This document shows, in pieces, positions 1 through 13,692 of a DNA stretch of 64,000 nt. A model generated the notes under the pieces. The model did no database searches. It was not told the origin of the DNA and saw nothing but the letters and a program-made list of their open reading frames with translations. Position 1 is the stretch's first letter, and each line of letters opens with the position of its first letter. This DNA comes from Mycteria americana (lineage: Eukaryota; Chordata; Aves; Ciconiiformes; Ciconiidae), in the NCBI RefSeq assembly GCF_035582795.1, contig NC_134370.1:28817501-28881500 (forward strand), read 5' to 3'. A program made the translations under genes and the position numbers.

Positions 1-1497
1 TAGAAGATTGTTGTAACCCTAGACATGTTACTGTCTGTAAAGAAATGTGAGCTCTTGTAGGAACACTCTCTAGAAGTCTGAGTTTTCACAACTCATGTTT
101 TGGCCATTTTTCCACTTTCTATTCAATGCCCAAACCTCTCCCTTTCTTTGGGGAATTTATTTTCACTGCTACGCCTGCAAATCTTATTTTCTCCCCCTGC
201 AAAGAGCTTGATAAACTAAGAAGTTTTAAACCGTTTAGCTGCTGAAGTATCTTCTTGAAACTTTGAAATGAAACTTTGAAAAGTATGTTACTGCTTGGAT
301 TAAGAAGGGCTGCATTGTTGCTTAGAGAGCTCCCATAAATGCTGTGTTGAAGCATCTCATAACGAACAATGGATACTGGGAATGAAATTAACAGTGATCC
401 ATTGATTTCTTACTACACTTCTGAACTGTTTGTCTGTTTTCAGCTTCTAAATAGTGAATCAATACACAGTAAAGTCTTGATCTTGAAGAATAGCTGCTGG
501 TATGCAGCAGCACATCTTGTGGTTAGGGCAATAGACGGGACTTGGGAAGAGCTGTATTCCTATTACTCGTTCAGCCACTGAACTACTCTACCGCCTTAGA
601 AAAATCTCTTCACTTCTCTCTTTTCACTTCCTTTGTCCATTTTTTTAGTTAGATTGTCTGGCCTTTTTATCAAGGGACTGTCCCTTGTTCTCTGTTTTGC
701 CAAGCTCAGCACAAGGCCCGGCTGGATAGTCCAGTCACATCCAAGTAGATCCATCCACTGTGTCCATCACTGTAGTCCTATATGTCAGTTTCTAAGATCA
801 GAAATGATCATATTGTATATGTAGTTTGGTGTTCATAGGATACATAAGGTTCACCATTCTCCTTCTTACCTGGAACTGTAGCTATTTCGCTCTCCTTCAC
901 TTTGCTTTACGATGAAGAGTAAAGTTAAATGCCTTTATAGTTTAAATTTTCCTCCCTACCTTGACGCTGGACACAGGGGGTTCAAATAAGATTAGATGTT
1001 TGGGAAGACTAAGCATAAAACCTGCCACTGAGAATATTCATATCTACTGTGCCTAAAAGTCATATGCAAAACGTTGTTGTGCATTATCGGGTATACTGAT
1101 GACAGTCCGACTGGACAGGTTTGGGGTGAAAGAGGGTGGCTTTGTGGTACTCCCCTTTGGGTCAGAGTTGTTGTCACGTGGATTGCCACGTGGATTGCAA
1201 ATACTTATTTTAAAAAAGAGCCAACTTAGCTGGGGGGATCTTCTCATTTGCAGTACATGCAGCAGATATTTCCTAGCGGGATCATGATTAGGAAAAAATG
1301 TGACATGAAAAGCAGGGTAATAGGTTTTCTTCACTGTTATGTTAGTTGTAGTGCAGAGGAATAGGAGGGAGAAATGAATTGCTCTTTTAAATGTTTTCAG
1401 ATTAATTCCTTGGCTTGACAAATGTTGCTGAAGTATTTTCATGGTGTTTGAAAAACAGTCTATGGTGAAGAGCACAAAAAAGTAAAAGGTGCTCCTT

Positions 1498-1645
1498 GCA
1501 AAAAGAAACAAAAACAAAAAAAAACCCAAACCCCCAAAAGCCAAAACAAAACAAAAAACCCAAATAAACAAACAAAAAACCCCAACAAGCCCCCCTCCAA
1601 ACAAACAAAAAACTACACACACACCCCCCAATCCAAAAAACAAAT
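1498..1645. repeat. A/C-rich simple sequence (CAAA / CAAAA-type)
   Basis: About 150 bases built almost only from A and C, with irregular CAAA, CAAAA and AACCC units and a short CA run near 1,615. The 196-residue minus-strand open frame across it is a by-product: its translation is mostly F, L, V and G. Confidence 0.8.
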
Positions 1646-2027
1646 GAAAAGCCCTAAACTGATCAGTTCTTCATCCCATTTCAAATTATCAAGAGCATGG
1701 AGTATAAATTTGCATCTGACCTGGAATGTGCCAGGGTTTGCCCTGGCTGATCCTTCTGAAACAAATAGAAGAATCAAGGTCAGAAATAACCAACTGGAAA
1801 AATATGGTGATCAAAAGAAAAAGGCAATGCTATGTATTCTACCCAGAAAATACAGTTTGCGTTTTGGTAGTCAAATGTAGGTGTTCAGGAGGTTACCTTC
1901 ACCCATATACCTCTTTCTTGCCACTCATTTGGCTCTTAAATTGCTTAGAGAAGACCTTTTAAACATGTAAAGAGGTTTTATGATGGGATCCTGGGTATTT
2001 CCAAGCTCAAAGACCTATATATATATT

Positions 2028-2048
2028 CCCCCCCCCCCCCCCCCCCCC
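2028..2048. repeat. Poly-C tract (21 C)
   Basis: An uninterrupted run of 21 cytosines follows a short TA repeat. Read on the minus strand it is a G-run able to form quadruplex structure; its length is likely to be polymorphic or unreliable in assembly. Confidence 0.85.
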
Positions 2049-2504
2049 ATGTCTCCAGTAGTATGTAGCTTTGTGCAGGCACAGAAGACCTGTTGATCAA
2101 GGATTTGATAGGGTATTTTCTCATGAGTGCTTTCTGGTGTATTTTATTGATGTGTGGGTTTATTCCCTTTCAGCGTACTCAGTATTTTTCTTGGGAAGGA
2201 ATAGGAAAAAAAAAAATAATCCCTGTTATATGACTCTCTCAGTTGTCTACAAAAGACTTACCTAATTAGTTGACCACTCAGCCCTGCAGACACGGCTGGA
2301 ATATGGTTCAGTTCCCTCAGGCTTGCATTTTAGCCCTGGGTTTAACTGTTTCGTTGTGTGTGTTCATATTTCTTCCCTTCTACTGTGATGAAGTAGCAAC
2401 CTTTTTAAAAATACACTTGATGTTACTAGATACCTTAGTGGATAACAGGATTTTGTGTTAGAAAAGTGAATCGAAAACTTCACCACAAAATGCTGTGAGG
2501 AAGG

Positions 2505-3070
2505 TCTAACTCTTCACAGAACTTAAAGCTGGCAGAGACTATGGTAATGTTTATTCTGACCAACTCTGGTATGCAAGCTATTGAATTTTGCCAAGAATTG
2601 TATAATCTTTCTAATATCTTTGGCTAAAAATATCTTCTTGATCTGAAAAACACCCCTGCAACAGGTAGGGCATCAACTTCAGTGATTAATCACCCTCTGC
2701 ATTAAAAGTGGCCTCACAGCCACTAATTATCAGTTTGATTTTTTTTTTTTCTTTTTTTCTTCCCCTCCTTTCAGGTAAAGAGTTTTTTTTAATTACACAG
2801 TGCTTTCTTTCTATGGAGATTCTTTTGTCCTGTAACCACATTGCCTTTTCATTTTGCTAGATTAAATAGTTTGAGGCCTTTTATTACTAAGTAAAAAATT
2901 AATTCAAAAGCTTTTTTATTTTAATTTCTTAACTGTTTCCTTTCTGCTACCCTGCCCTCCAAACATCAGCTGGTCTCGTTAAAATGTGGATGTCAGCTGT
3001 ACACAGTATTCTAGTTCACTTCACCAATACCATATATAGAGATAAATCCCTTTCCCGCTAAAAATCAGCA
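2505..3070 (-). mobile_element. Old CR1 LINE 3' fragment
   Basis: Read on the plus strand, this segment follows the reverse complement of a CR1 3' end. A 'cacagaactt-aaag-tggcagagac' opening (about 2,515) comes first, then 'tctgaccaactc', and near 2,998-3,040 a stretch equivalent to 'tgtacacagtattctag...tcaccaatacc'. These are the standard landmarks of CR1 untranslated and ORF2-end sequence in birds and reptiles. It is strongly diverged and carries several T-rich insertions, so it is an ancient dead copy. The upstream edge may extend to about 3,250. Confidence 0.55.
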
Positions 3071-4439
3071 TATCTACTCTTGTTTGTATATCCAAGAAAC
3101 TGGATTGCCTGGAGCATATGGAAGGATTATGCTGGTTCCAAATTCTTTTTAATAGGAATTTGTCAGTCCAACTGTTTTCCTTGCTTTTGGGTATCAAAGC
3201 TTTGTATACCTTTTTGGACTTGCAGGAATGATTTTTTACTACAGGTAATTGAGTGGATTGGGGGAAACAAGGGTTTTTATCATCTGCCTTCTCAAAAAAA
3301 ATCTTGAAGTAAAACTTGAAGTTAAAGTCTCTAGAATCTGAATCCTTTAACGACTTCCATGTACTTCTCTTCCCTGTCTGTCTGTACACTTAGTCTCAAA
3401 GCTGAGGACAGACCTTCTCCGTGTTACCAGTTTAAAGCCAGGTAATAATAATATGTGTTGCATACCACACCTGCAAGAAGTGCATGGAACGATAGGAAGA
3501 TGAATGATGTACTTCAGTACATGCAGTTGTTAACAAAGTCAGAAGTTTGTTTATGTTGAATCAAGGCAAATCTTAGAGAATAAATTGACCAAATTAGCAC
3601 ATACACGGGTAACCTTCCTCCACACCGGCTTGAAGCCAGCAGTTGGAAAGCGGTAACGAAAGGCTCACAGGGTAGAGGAGTGATATTCTACACCTTACGG
3701 GAAGATGCTATCAAACATGCTCTCACTTTTCAAGATGCCTCCCCCTCACCCTGCCTACTCCATTCCTCTCTTCACATTTGGTGCATATTACATTTCATAA
3801 CAATTTAGCTTATAATCAATATGATTAGCTTGGTTCTTGCTCATATTTTGAGGTTGTTTCGGTTTCCATGCTTCTCCAATAAGACAGTTCTTACAAACTT
3901 ATGTTTGAAAGAAGGAAATGGGCTAGACCTTTCCAAGACCCACTGTGTTGTTCTATAGGTTCCCATTTGGAAAATTCATCTATGCAATAATTACACTGCT
4001 AAAAACCATACATGGAAAGAAAAGCAAGACTGGAGATATCAGGTGACTAATTTGGATATAGTATCTTAATATCTGCTACAGGAAGGTGATAGAATATTGA
4101 AGACTGATTTTTTTTTTTTTTTTTAATCTAATCAGTTTACTTGCTCCAGAAATTCCATTTTATCAGCTGAAACAAGCAGGAACATCTTTTCAAATAGTAA
4201 ACAAACTAGAAGTGCTGGCTGATACTGCAGTGCAGAAATTTAGGCCTTTAGCACTGTACTCTCTTGGTTTTGGTAAAAAAGATGTTTTAGCCAGAATAGC
4301 AAGCTAGATACTATAAAGCTTCCTTTAAGGAGAAATTAAGATAAGTTATCAAGCTGCACTTAATCTTTTTCAAGCATTTTTATTCTTTTTGATATAATCT
4401 TTGATACTGCTTACACAGAATGCAACTATTTGATGTGTA

Positions 4440-4640
4440 TGAAGAAAAATATAAAGCGAAGCCTGCCTGGAAACATTGCTGCTGCAACAGCGTTCACGGC
4501 CGCTAACTGCCGTAGGGTAACTAGGGAAGTCTCTCCTGAGGTACTAGGGTGTGAGTTACTACTGTACGTCCTAGCAGCCCTACTGGGGAGGTGGGTTTTG
4601 GGGAAAACCCTAGCGAGAGACTACTTCAAATTTCTCTAAG
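4440..4640. other. CpG-containing patch with repeated CTAGGG / CCCTAG motifs
   Basis: Within AT-rich surroundings, this 200 bp has several CpGs and a recurring hexamer. CTAGGG occurs near 4,519 and 4,546, and its complement CCCTAG near 4,608, with CCTAG near 4,571. An AGTCTCTC near 4,526 is matched by GAGAGACT near 4,614. The arms are not in the order needed for one simple hairpin. A 69-codon open frame spans it but resembles nothing I know. Its identity is unresolved. Confidence 0.35.
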
Positions 4641-7600
4641 CTGTCTGAGTGGATATTCATAGAAGCAGGACTTTGTCTAGCTTTTCTAACTATTGGCTTT
4701 TAATAAATTATCAGAGGTAATTTGTTGATTTTTGTTGAGTATTTAACTGGTTGGGACAGGAATACTGGAAAATGTTATGCAAGGGGAAAAAATGACACCA
4801 CAGCTGTGCAAACAATGCCAAGATGTTCTTCATACCCTCTCCTCATAGCTTTGCATCCCCCCCTTCCCTCATGTGGTCAGAGAACACAGTAAGTTGTATA
4901 TAGTTGATGTGCAGAAAATAGATACACTTCTAATGTGGATTATTATGGGCATAACTTATGAATGATCGTTTAAAGAGCACACTGAGACTCATTCTGTTAC
5001 AGCCCCTGGGGCATCAGCAGTAGTTTGAGGATCCAAGAGGATTCTAAACTATGATCAGCACGACACATAGCAGTAGGTGTATCTTCAACAGAGGAACTGC
5101 CACGGGGCTATTTTTAGTGTAGCTATCGGATGTCTTACGGTGGAAAATTGCAGAGGTCTGTTCCAAAAGATCCTACAAAGCCAGACAGGATGACCTCAAA
5201 AATATAAGTAGATTTTTAAGACTGTACCAAGCATGAATACATTGTCAGAAAGATGAAGGGCAATTTTTGCTAGTCATGCAGGAGAGAGGGGGAGATGCTT
5301 GTCCTAAATTGTGGTAAATCATAAATTCTTTACATTTGTTTCAGGGTTTGTTTCTTTTCCTCAAAGTTCACGGGGCCCAGTCCTAATACCTTCCTACACC
5401 TGCATCATGTAATCCCCTACCTATTTTAAGCCTTGGCTGTACAGACTGAGCTGGTACGTTACTGCCACGTACAGTTCAGTGCCAGCTACTGTATGTTTTT
5501 TATAATAATTTATACAGTCAATGGTAATCAAGAGATCCTTACACAGGGCTGCTTTCACTAATCTGCAAATAAATGGATGCCAGTTTTTCTTATTCTCTTA
5601 TATGCACATTCCAACCAATAAAACCGGATACTATTAGTCATATGCAGCTAAGGCTAAAATAAAAACTCCAATAGCAGGTATATATGATAACTGCCACATT
5701 TATTTGGAATATAGAATGCATATGCATATACAAATGCATAGACACATACTCCATGTAACTAGACTGAATTGCATACTACTGAAGAAGCATATGCTGAAGA
5801 TTGTAATGAGAGAAGTAACTATGCTGCAAAGCATGGCATGTGGCTCCGTGTTCTTAATTTTAGTAGTATCTAATCTCTCTGTGGCAGTAACGCAGCAGCT
5901 CAGTTTCCACAGTCAGGTGTAACTTCTTGTTAAAGTCAGGCCTGATTACATGAGAGTAGAAAAAAACTGAAGATATTTCTTTGAAATTCCTTCCCAAACT
6001 CATATAAAAGCATATGTGAGAATGCTTGGTTGGAATGAAGAAAAATGAGTTTATTTGATGACAGAACTTAAATATTCTCTTGCTTCATCAGTACCATATC
6101 ATTGGCTGTGTTTTCTGGACGCTTTCTGGAATATGCTGTGTTGGTTTTCTGAGGTTTTTCTACCTATCTCGGATATGGAGGAAAAAAAATTGGTTTTACT
6201 TTTGAAGTCATAGTTGTAACAATTGAGTGGCTGCATAATTGTAGTTCTGCATAGGTGTTTTAATAGCTTAGTCTTGTTTTCATGCAACGATTGATACAAA
6301 TTTTATTTTAATCCAGAAAATAATTGGACAAAGCCCAGATATTGGTGACTGGCAGCAAAACGTTACCTGAAAGTGTCTGTAGTCTGATATGTGTGCATCA
6401 CACTTTACTGAGTGAAGTCTGAGACTCTATTTCCTGCAGTTTACAGGTGGTAATCCATAAGGGTGCTTGCAGGTTAGACTGTGGAGCATCTTAACTCCAG
6501 TTCATATGTTACATTTTTATTACTCATAGTATTAAAAGAGGTTATAGGATTGTAACTGTTTTATTGTCTAACGGGGCCCTCTCTGAAAATCAACATTTTG
6601 AACGATGGTAATGTGATCTCCCCATTTCCTGTTCAAAGTCTTTTACCGTGCTCCCCAGCTGGAATTTCTGGCTCTTTCCTGTTTCAGAGTTCTGTGTATG
6701 GTGACTGTTGGTATTTGTAAGTTTGCCGTTCCCTACCCTAAAGATTTTGTTGATAAAATGTTAGCGCTTTTCTGTTGCTTAATTTTCTTCCTTCTCCTTT
6801 GGCAGCTTTCCTCAGCTCTTGGCAGTTCCAGTTCTTTGTCCAAGCTGTCCAGCAGGAGATATTCTCATTCCGGGTACATTTCTCGGAAAGGACAACTTTT
6901 GTTGCCTCTCACAGAAGCCTCATAGAAATCCACACAATATTTTCTTTTCAACCAACAGCCTATGTAAATCTGTAGGATCCAAAGGAATCTTCCTGCTATC
7001 AAACTGTAGCAGAGGTGAAAGTCATCTCTTTCACCTTACCCTCGACCTTTCATTACACACCATATTAAGTAGTTGATTATCAATTTATTGCAATTACACT
7101 GAGGACTGAGATTTTTTTTTTTTCCCTGCCAAAAGCGCTGTGCCCTAGTCTTGAACTGCAGACATTAGGTGGCCTGTTGAATGGAAACATCAATGCTTGC
7201 GGAATTATTACACGTATAAAGTGGCTTTTGTACCTAATCAGTAATAGGATCAGTAGCCGTGTCAATTTAAATGATAATTTATTAAGGATAGGATTAGTAA
7301 GAGCTCACTTGACTTTGGGAGTGGAATTAGAACCTTGCTTAAAATCCCATCTAAATCTCCTGTGACTTCTCTGTAACTTGTCCTTCTTTCATTGCATTCA
7401 GCTGGTCATTCAGCAGAGGTTAAAATTACACACACTGAATTAGGCACTGAATTAGAGCTTTTATTATTATTTTTTTTTAAGTTAGTAGTGTTTACTACCC
7501 CTTTGCAACTTTCAAGCTGTCTTACAAGTAGAAATGCATTGCAGTTATAGTAGCAGCTGCTATTTTCTCTTGTTCTAAGCACGCATTCTCTGCTGCTCTA

Positions 7601-7995
7601 TTCCTATCCCTCTGCATATCCAGTTTCCAAGGGAGAGCTGTTAAAGGGTTATCTTGAAGGGAGATCTCCCCTACTTCACTGGGCCTTTCCTGGATAGAAA
7701 TCCAAGTGGATTTTGAATGTAAACTTTCTTCAAAAACATCAGGAATTGTTTTGTGGAATATTCTGAAGCAAGTCCTCTAACCCCCATAACTCAGCTTGTT
7801 TTTTCTGTGATTCGGTCACGTTAATCTATTATTACCTGTTAGACACTACTATCTAATATGAATACTAGATTGCTTTAAAAATAAATAGCGTCTTTCTCCT
7901 TACATACCAATAAAGAAGGTAAGTAATTCCTGTTAATAGCTTGTATCTAGTAACCTGGCTGCACTACTAAAGCCTTCCTGGTCCCGTGTCGTCCC

Positions 7996-7996
<1 letters not shown>

Positions 7997-8029
<33 letters not shown>
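7997..8029. repeat. Poly-C tract (33 C)
   Basis: The longest homopolymer C run of the window. With the preceding C-rich bases it makes a tract of about 40 bases that could form an i-motif, with a G-quadruplex on the other strand. The exact length is likely to be uncertain in sequencing. Confidence 0.9.
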
Positions 8030-9829
8030 AGATTCTGGAAAAAAAGATTTTAAAAATTAAGTTGCTCAACTTTTCTGCTTCTGATCATATAGGTAGAAGT
8101 GAGAGTCTAATTTGACACAGATGGTAAGTAAATGGTTTCCTAAGCTTCTACTACTAGGACTGTAGAGTTTCAATTGATAAGCTTCAAACAAATTTTAAAA
8201 GCCTGGAGTATAATAAATTTAGAGTTGAACTCAGGGTTAGAAGCAATAGATTGCAAATGCAAGGTATAGCGGGAGATAACACTGAATAAATGTTTATTCT
8301 GTTTTTTTAATCTTGTGTACATAGATGAACTACTGATTTTTAAAAACATGAATTGAAAGTACATCACAAGCCTACTGTAAAAGAAAACAGGAGCAGAGTA
8401 TTAGTAAAATATTCAGATAATATCAGACAGAGGAAACTGTAAATGTTAGAATGGACTGAGAAATAATTATGGAAATAAGATGCTTGAGTAAGAAATCAAC
8501 AAATTTGATTTGCATGGATCATTGCAGCTTATATGCTGTCATTCTTTTATGGAAGGATAGTTAGAAACTAAAAAATACAGGAGGGTGGCAATAATGTCAT
8601 AGCTTAGATATGTTTATTCAATGTTCTGGCAATGAAATACACATGATGCAAGCTTGGGGTTGTAGGTGTAGAAGGTAGTGATCAAAACTGGTCATTGAAT
8701 TGATATTCAGTACCCAGTTATTATATCTGGATAATATGGACATATATAGAAAATATATGTAGAGGAAAGATTAAGCACCCAATTAGCACTTCATATACTA
8801 CATTAGTAGAGCCGTGAATAGGGAATTTAGTTTTTTCAAACCCTCAAAGAGTTGAAGTCTCCCTGCAGAGAATTCAAGGTAAATGCTGGCAAATACTTGA
8901 TGTACACAAACATTGGTGAGTGAAGTGAGTAATTAAATAGTGCTATAATAGAGACTAACAGGTTGTAGTCAGGAAAAGGAAACTTTTCTACTCTGCTGAT
9001 GGTGAACTCTATTAGACTGCAAAGATGAAGGCGCTTCTTCCGATACAACAGTATTTTGGCTGGAGCATGAGTAAATGTACAGTTGGGATCAGTCTTGTTT
9101 TGGCATGGAATATAACTAGACAAATCAATGATATTTCTTGCCCATTTCTAGCATCTATGATGTCACTCCTGTAAAAATATTTCACTATAGATAAAAATCT
9201 CTCTTCTGATATATTTCTTCACTGTACTGCAGGGGTGGAAAGTCACCATGCTGAGCTGTCAGTGTCCTGGAGAGTAAAACCTTCCTTTACTATGCATCAT
9301 AGGCAATGGCAGGCCATGATGTGGGCTGCAATGGTAATTAGGTTTTATAGCATGTGTATCTGTGGTCTTTTTACAATCTATTGCCAGAATGTACTATTTT
9401 AAGAGGTGAGTATGTGCCTGTTGAGGATTGATCTGAGCTCACCAGCTAGGGTCTTGCACGCTACCAAACAGCTGTCAGAAGAGAGAATTCGGCTCCAGTC
9501 CTGTACTGAATTTCATGCAAGCAGCCCCTGCACCCTGTTTATGGGTCTGCCTGCACAGAGCTCGCCGAGGGACTCAAGCAGGCATCAGGTTGTTCCCTGT
9601 AGCTGTTTTTCATTGCGTGTGAAGTGAGATCTTTGAAGCTGGATACAGGCTGGTGGCTTACTGATGAAATACTCTGTTGCCAGGATCCTTGGAAATGCCA
9701 GAAAGAAATGATGATGTTTCTATACATTTTCTTAAATTCTTGCTTTGAATCAACTTCCCAGATGTTAAGTTTAGAGAGTAATGTCCTGCAGGACGATGTG
9801 CTGTTTCTGGCTCAGCTTCGTCTAGGTCC

Positions 9830-10010
9830 TCCTTTCCCCATGGCAGGAGCAGACGAGCCAGGCGCCTCCGATGCAGAGCTTCCTCTGGGGCGACGGTAAC
9901 GCAGAAAAGCACCGGGAGGGAGGAGAGAGCAGCCTTCGCCCGGCCCCGTACGGCTGGGACTCCCCGCTGGCTGCGGGGGCTGCAGCTCCCACAAACGAAG
10001 CCTGCCTTCA
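9830..10010. promoter_or_regulatory. Small CpG-rich patch, possible regulatory element
   Basis: About 180 bp are clearly richer in G+C and CpG than the neighbourhood, with several short Sp1-like G/C boxes. No exon of a known gene was recognised beside it. It could be a small promoter, an enhancer or a transposon relic. The call rests on composition only. Confidence 0.3.
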
Positions 10011-13000
10011 TCCCCTCCTGCTGTTCTGTCCTACGTACTGCAAGAGTTTTCTCCGAGGAAAGGGTTTTGTTAATTATGCATAACGATCCCGACTTCGGGG
10101 ACTATCAGGTTCTATCAATTAGTCAAAAGTCGTGCTTTATAATTCAGCTTCACATCCAGAGAACAGCTATATTTCAAGATCGTGTCCCACACCGGGACAA
10201 GCCTGACAATTTCAGACAACTTCTTTGTTGTCTTTGAGATGCTCCAGAGACGCTCTGTGGCCAGGCAGCAATAGAAATGTGCACAAGGGGTGGATTATCC
10301 TGGTTTGAACTGTGATTCCAGCAGTCTTGGAAAAAGTGAGACCTATGCCAAGTCTTTAGGTGTAATTTCAGTGATACTTGGCTGATCCAAACCATCTTAA
10401 AATTATAGCTCTCTCCTCTGCACCAGTTTCATAGATCATCATCAGGCCTTTCAGATGGATGTCTAAATTGCATCTCCACTTGAACTGATTTAAAAAAACC
10501 CTAAATCTGTGTTTCTCACTGGTCATTTCCTTTACACTTCTCTTTGTAATTTCCATGCTTTTGGTGTTGCCCTCTCTTCAGAAAGATCCTTTCAAAATAC
10601 AACATACTAATGGAAGACTCTTGAAGATGTTAGTTCCTTTGAAAACACTACTTTATCTGCAATATAGTAGAGAAAAACAGAGTTATAGTAAATCACTGGA
10701 CATGTTTGCCTTCTGAATAACTCACAAATTTCAGAAAATTGTATGGGGTGAGGAGCAGCCTGCTGTTTTGAGCATAGGTGAAGCAGTTTGCGGAAAAGGA
10801 ATAGTGATGCCAGTTTTTAACAGCCGGTTCGGGAACTGCTGCTGAATACCTCTGGGTTCGTTAGAAAGGATGTGTCGGTACTGAGTCTCCGGTAACTTCA
10901 TATCACCGGACTGAACAAGTGCTAGCGGAGCTACTCTGACACAGTGAAAATTGCCTTGACAAGCAATGGACAAAAGACAAAACTAAAGTGCTATATCCGA
11001 TCACTTTACATTTAGGGATTTGAAAACCCAGTTTAAATCCTGAGGTGGTTGCTCTCTGAATTCAACTTGTGTCAGCTGTGGGCCTGAGTTCAGGTTCTGA
11101 AGAACTCGATAGAAAGATGACAAAGGTTTCAGTCAGGAGTGCTTTCCTTCGGCTTTGTACTGTCTGACTCTGTTGCAATAGTACAGTAGTAAATCAGCTC
11201 AGAAGGCTTATACATGCAGCTTGTGTCTTTGAAAAAGCTTACTGTGTTGTCATGTGCAAAACAGGAAATGTGTAATGGTATGAACCCCAGAGGAGCCGAT
11301 CCAGGGCAAACTCTCCTGACCTTGCGGAAAACACATCCATCCGAACCTCGCGGTGAAATGGAAACATACAAGTTAACCACAGAAGTGAAGAAATATCCTC
11401 GTCTGCATTGTATTGCTTTAACATGGAAAGTTTTTTACATGACAAGCCGAGCGACAAATAACACAGCCTGCAAGCTGATGCCACCGTGCAACTCTCCTCG
11501 TGTTGTTTTTCTTTGTCTTGGAAGCAATATCGTACCCCAGTTTGTTTTCATTTTGCAAGCAAAGTGGTATTTAGGAGTGAATGACATACTTTCATATTTA
11601 CACACTATTAGATATTGTTGCTGTCTCCAAAGAGTAAGAAAAATGTAAATACCAAGGAGGGAGAGACATGATTCAAATTAACCTGAGCAGGCAAAAGCTA
11701 GATCATTAGTAAAAACTGGGTAGAGATTTGATTGAGAACAGATATTTTGCTCCAGTAATGATCTCTTCTGGACCAGACCAATTCTCCACTCTATGTAATT
11801 TTGCACCTGTCAGAATGAACACAAGGCATTCTTAAAACCAAGTGACATTTCACTCTTGTCCTGCACAGGTATAACAATAGGATCCAAATCCTGCTCTTAG
11901 CGATATCTCAGGTCATGTTCCTTAAAATACAAGGCCAAGGTTTTATTTCATATTAAACTAGAATTAGGGGAGGAATACACTATTTGAAACTCAAAAAGCT
12001 ACATGCTAGTTTTCATATAAGCTAATAGTTATAATTAATTCTTTTCAAAAGGCCTGGGAATAGATTTAAAGTTAGAAACCATGTAAACTTTGGAACTTTT
12101 ATATATTCCAACTATAAAGCCTACTACATAGAGATGTGCTAAATATTTACAGACAGACTAGTATTAATATCTTCCTTTAAAATTTTGGTTGTTTCAGTAG
12201 TGTGTGTCTTCACCTACTGATTGAAACAATATTACTTTAGCAGCCTTTCTGTTAAATACAATGCTGAAGTTATTCAGTGCAACATAAACATTTAGCTCTG
12301 CAGTTTAGTCTGTAAACACTTAAAAGGTTGGAATGTTTATCCAAAATGGCCAGACGTCCAAAACTTGCAAAGCTGATCTGTTTGCAGTGTTAACAAGGAG
12401 TAGAAAATGAAGAGTTTTACTCATTTGAAAGCGAAGAAGAAAAAAAACCACCTTGTATTTGGCTCCCATGAACAATTAGGTGGTTTTGTTTCAGTTCTGA
12501 GTTTCCTTGGCACTAGATGGCCTGTCATGAACTGATTTCAGAAGAGAATTGGTTTGTATTAGGACTGCTGCTGGAATCTCAGTGTAAACCCAGGTCCCAG
12601 TGAAAGGAGGGGAGGGGACTGATGCAGGTAGTACTGCTTTTCTATTTTTATTTTTTTTAAAGGCTCACTATGATATATCAAGCTGAAAAAACCCAGAGGT
12701 TTAGGAGTTGCTTCATGAGCACTTAAGTCTTAACTGCTATAAAAATGGCGATTTGTGTGGGGAGGAGCTACTGTCACACAGAAGTGACCGTAACCTCTAG
12801 GCAAGTAAACATGATTGCTCCTCAGTTACTTAATATTTCCATAGAACTCTGCTAGCCCTAGCAATATATTGTAGTTGTAAAGAGTTTACTTTGGTGTAGT
12901 AAGTATAAATGTTATTTCTGCTTATTTTTTTCTTCCTTCAATGCACTAAGATGCTGAGTCCAAGCTAATCTGGAACATGATTCATACCATCATCAGATCA

Positions 13001-13676
13001 GCTTTAGAAATCCTCCCATCAAGTCAGAAGGAAACTGGCCACTTCAGGTAGAGGGTAAGCAGCAGAAACAGTAACAATCCAAACAATGGCTCCAAAATAC
13101 TAAATTAACATTTTTATAGTTCAAGAGAAAGTTTGGTTCATGTTGTGATGAAAGAGTAAGTGAAGTTGGGAAGTCTTACTGTACACCAGTTAGTTCGGTT
13201 GTGATTAAAATTGCACAATATTTTAATGAAATTACAACGTAGAGGAAAGTTGCAGCAGGGGTTAACTGAATAGCTGCTGTTTGACAAGCTCTGACTACAA
13301 CATCAGGAAAGGACTCAAACGAGTTTTACAGTTAAACATTGATTTGCCAACAGAGGGGAACTATATAGTTATCCAACATAATTCTTCTGAATGTGTTTAA
13401 CAGTAATTACTCTCATAGGTGTTTCATAGCTGTGCCCATAGATATAATTGCTGTATGACACAAACGGCCACTTGAATTCTCCAGTGCACTTCTAGTGATT
13501 GGATGGCTGATATTACCCCATGTTTTGATCTGCTAAATACCCTGAGGTGACTTTATTTTGCAAACCTTTTTCATTCTTGCTATTAGTGCAATGATAGTTG
13601 CACAGCAGGGACACAGTCATTATTTGAAACCTCCGTGAATATTCACGTCGATAAAGCTTCGGTAGGCAGTAAAAGG

Positions 13677-13692
13677 ACGCCCTCTATTGGCA
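13677..13692 (-). promoter_or_regulatory. Candidate CTCF-binding site
   Basis: On the minus strand the bases read CCAATAGAGGGCGTCC. This fits the core CTCF consensus (CCA-N-YAG-RKGGCR) at most positions. It was picked by eye without scoring against a background, so it is a weak call. Confidence 0.25.

Larger units (their letters stand above)
1..2500. other. Intergenic sequence without a recognisable gene
   Basis: I see no exon-like segment with good splice sites, no RNA gene and no clear transposon here. It contains an A/C-rich low-complexity stretch (about 1,498-1,645) and a poly-C run (2,028-2,048). The open frames present are short or driven by low-complexity sequence. Confidence 0.6.

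Noticed and set aside
1053-1643. 196-codon minus-strand open frame
   Set aside because: Half of it is the translation of an A/C-rich simple repeat, and the rest has no family resemblance.
11214-11648. 144-codon plus-strand frame in the intergenic region
   Set aside because: It has no recognisable motif, no codon bias or splice context, and a similar-sized frame runs on the other strand.
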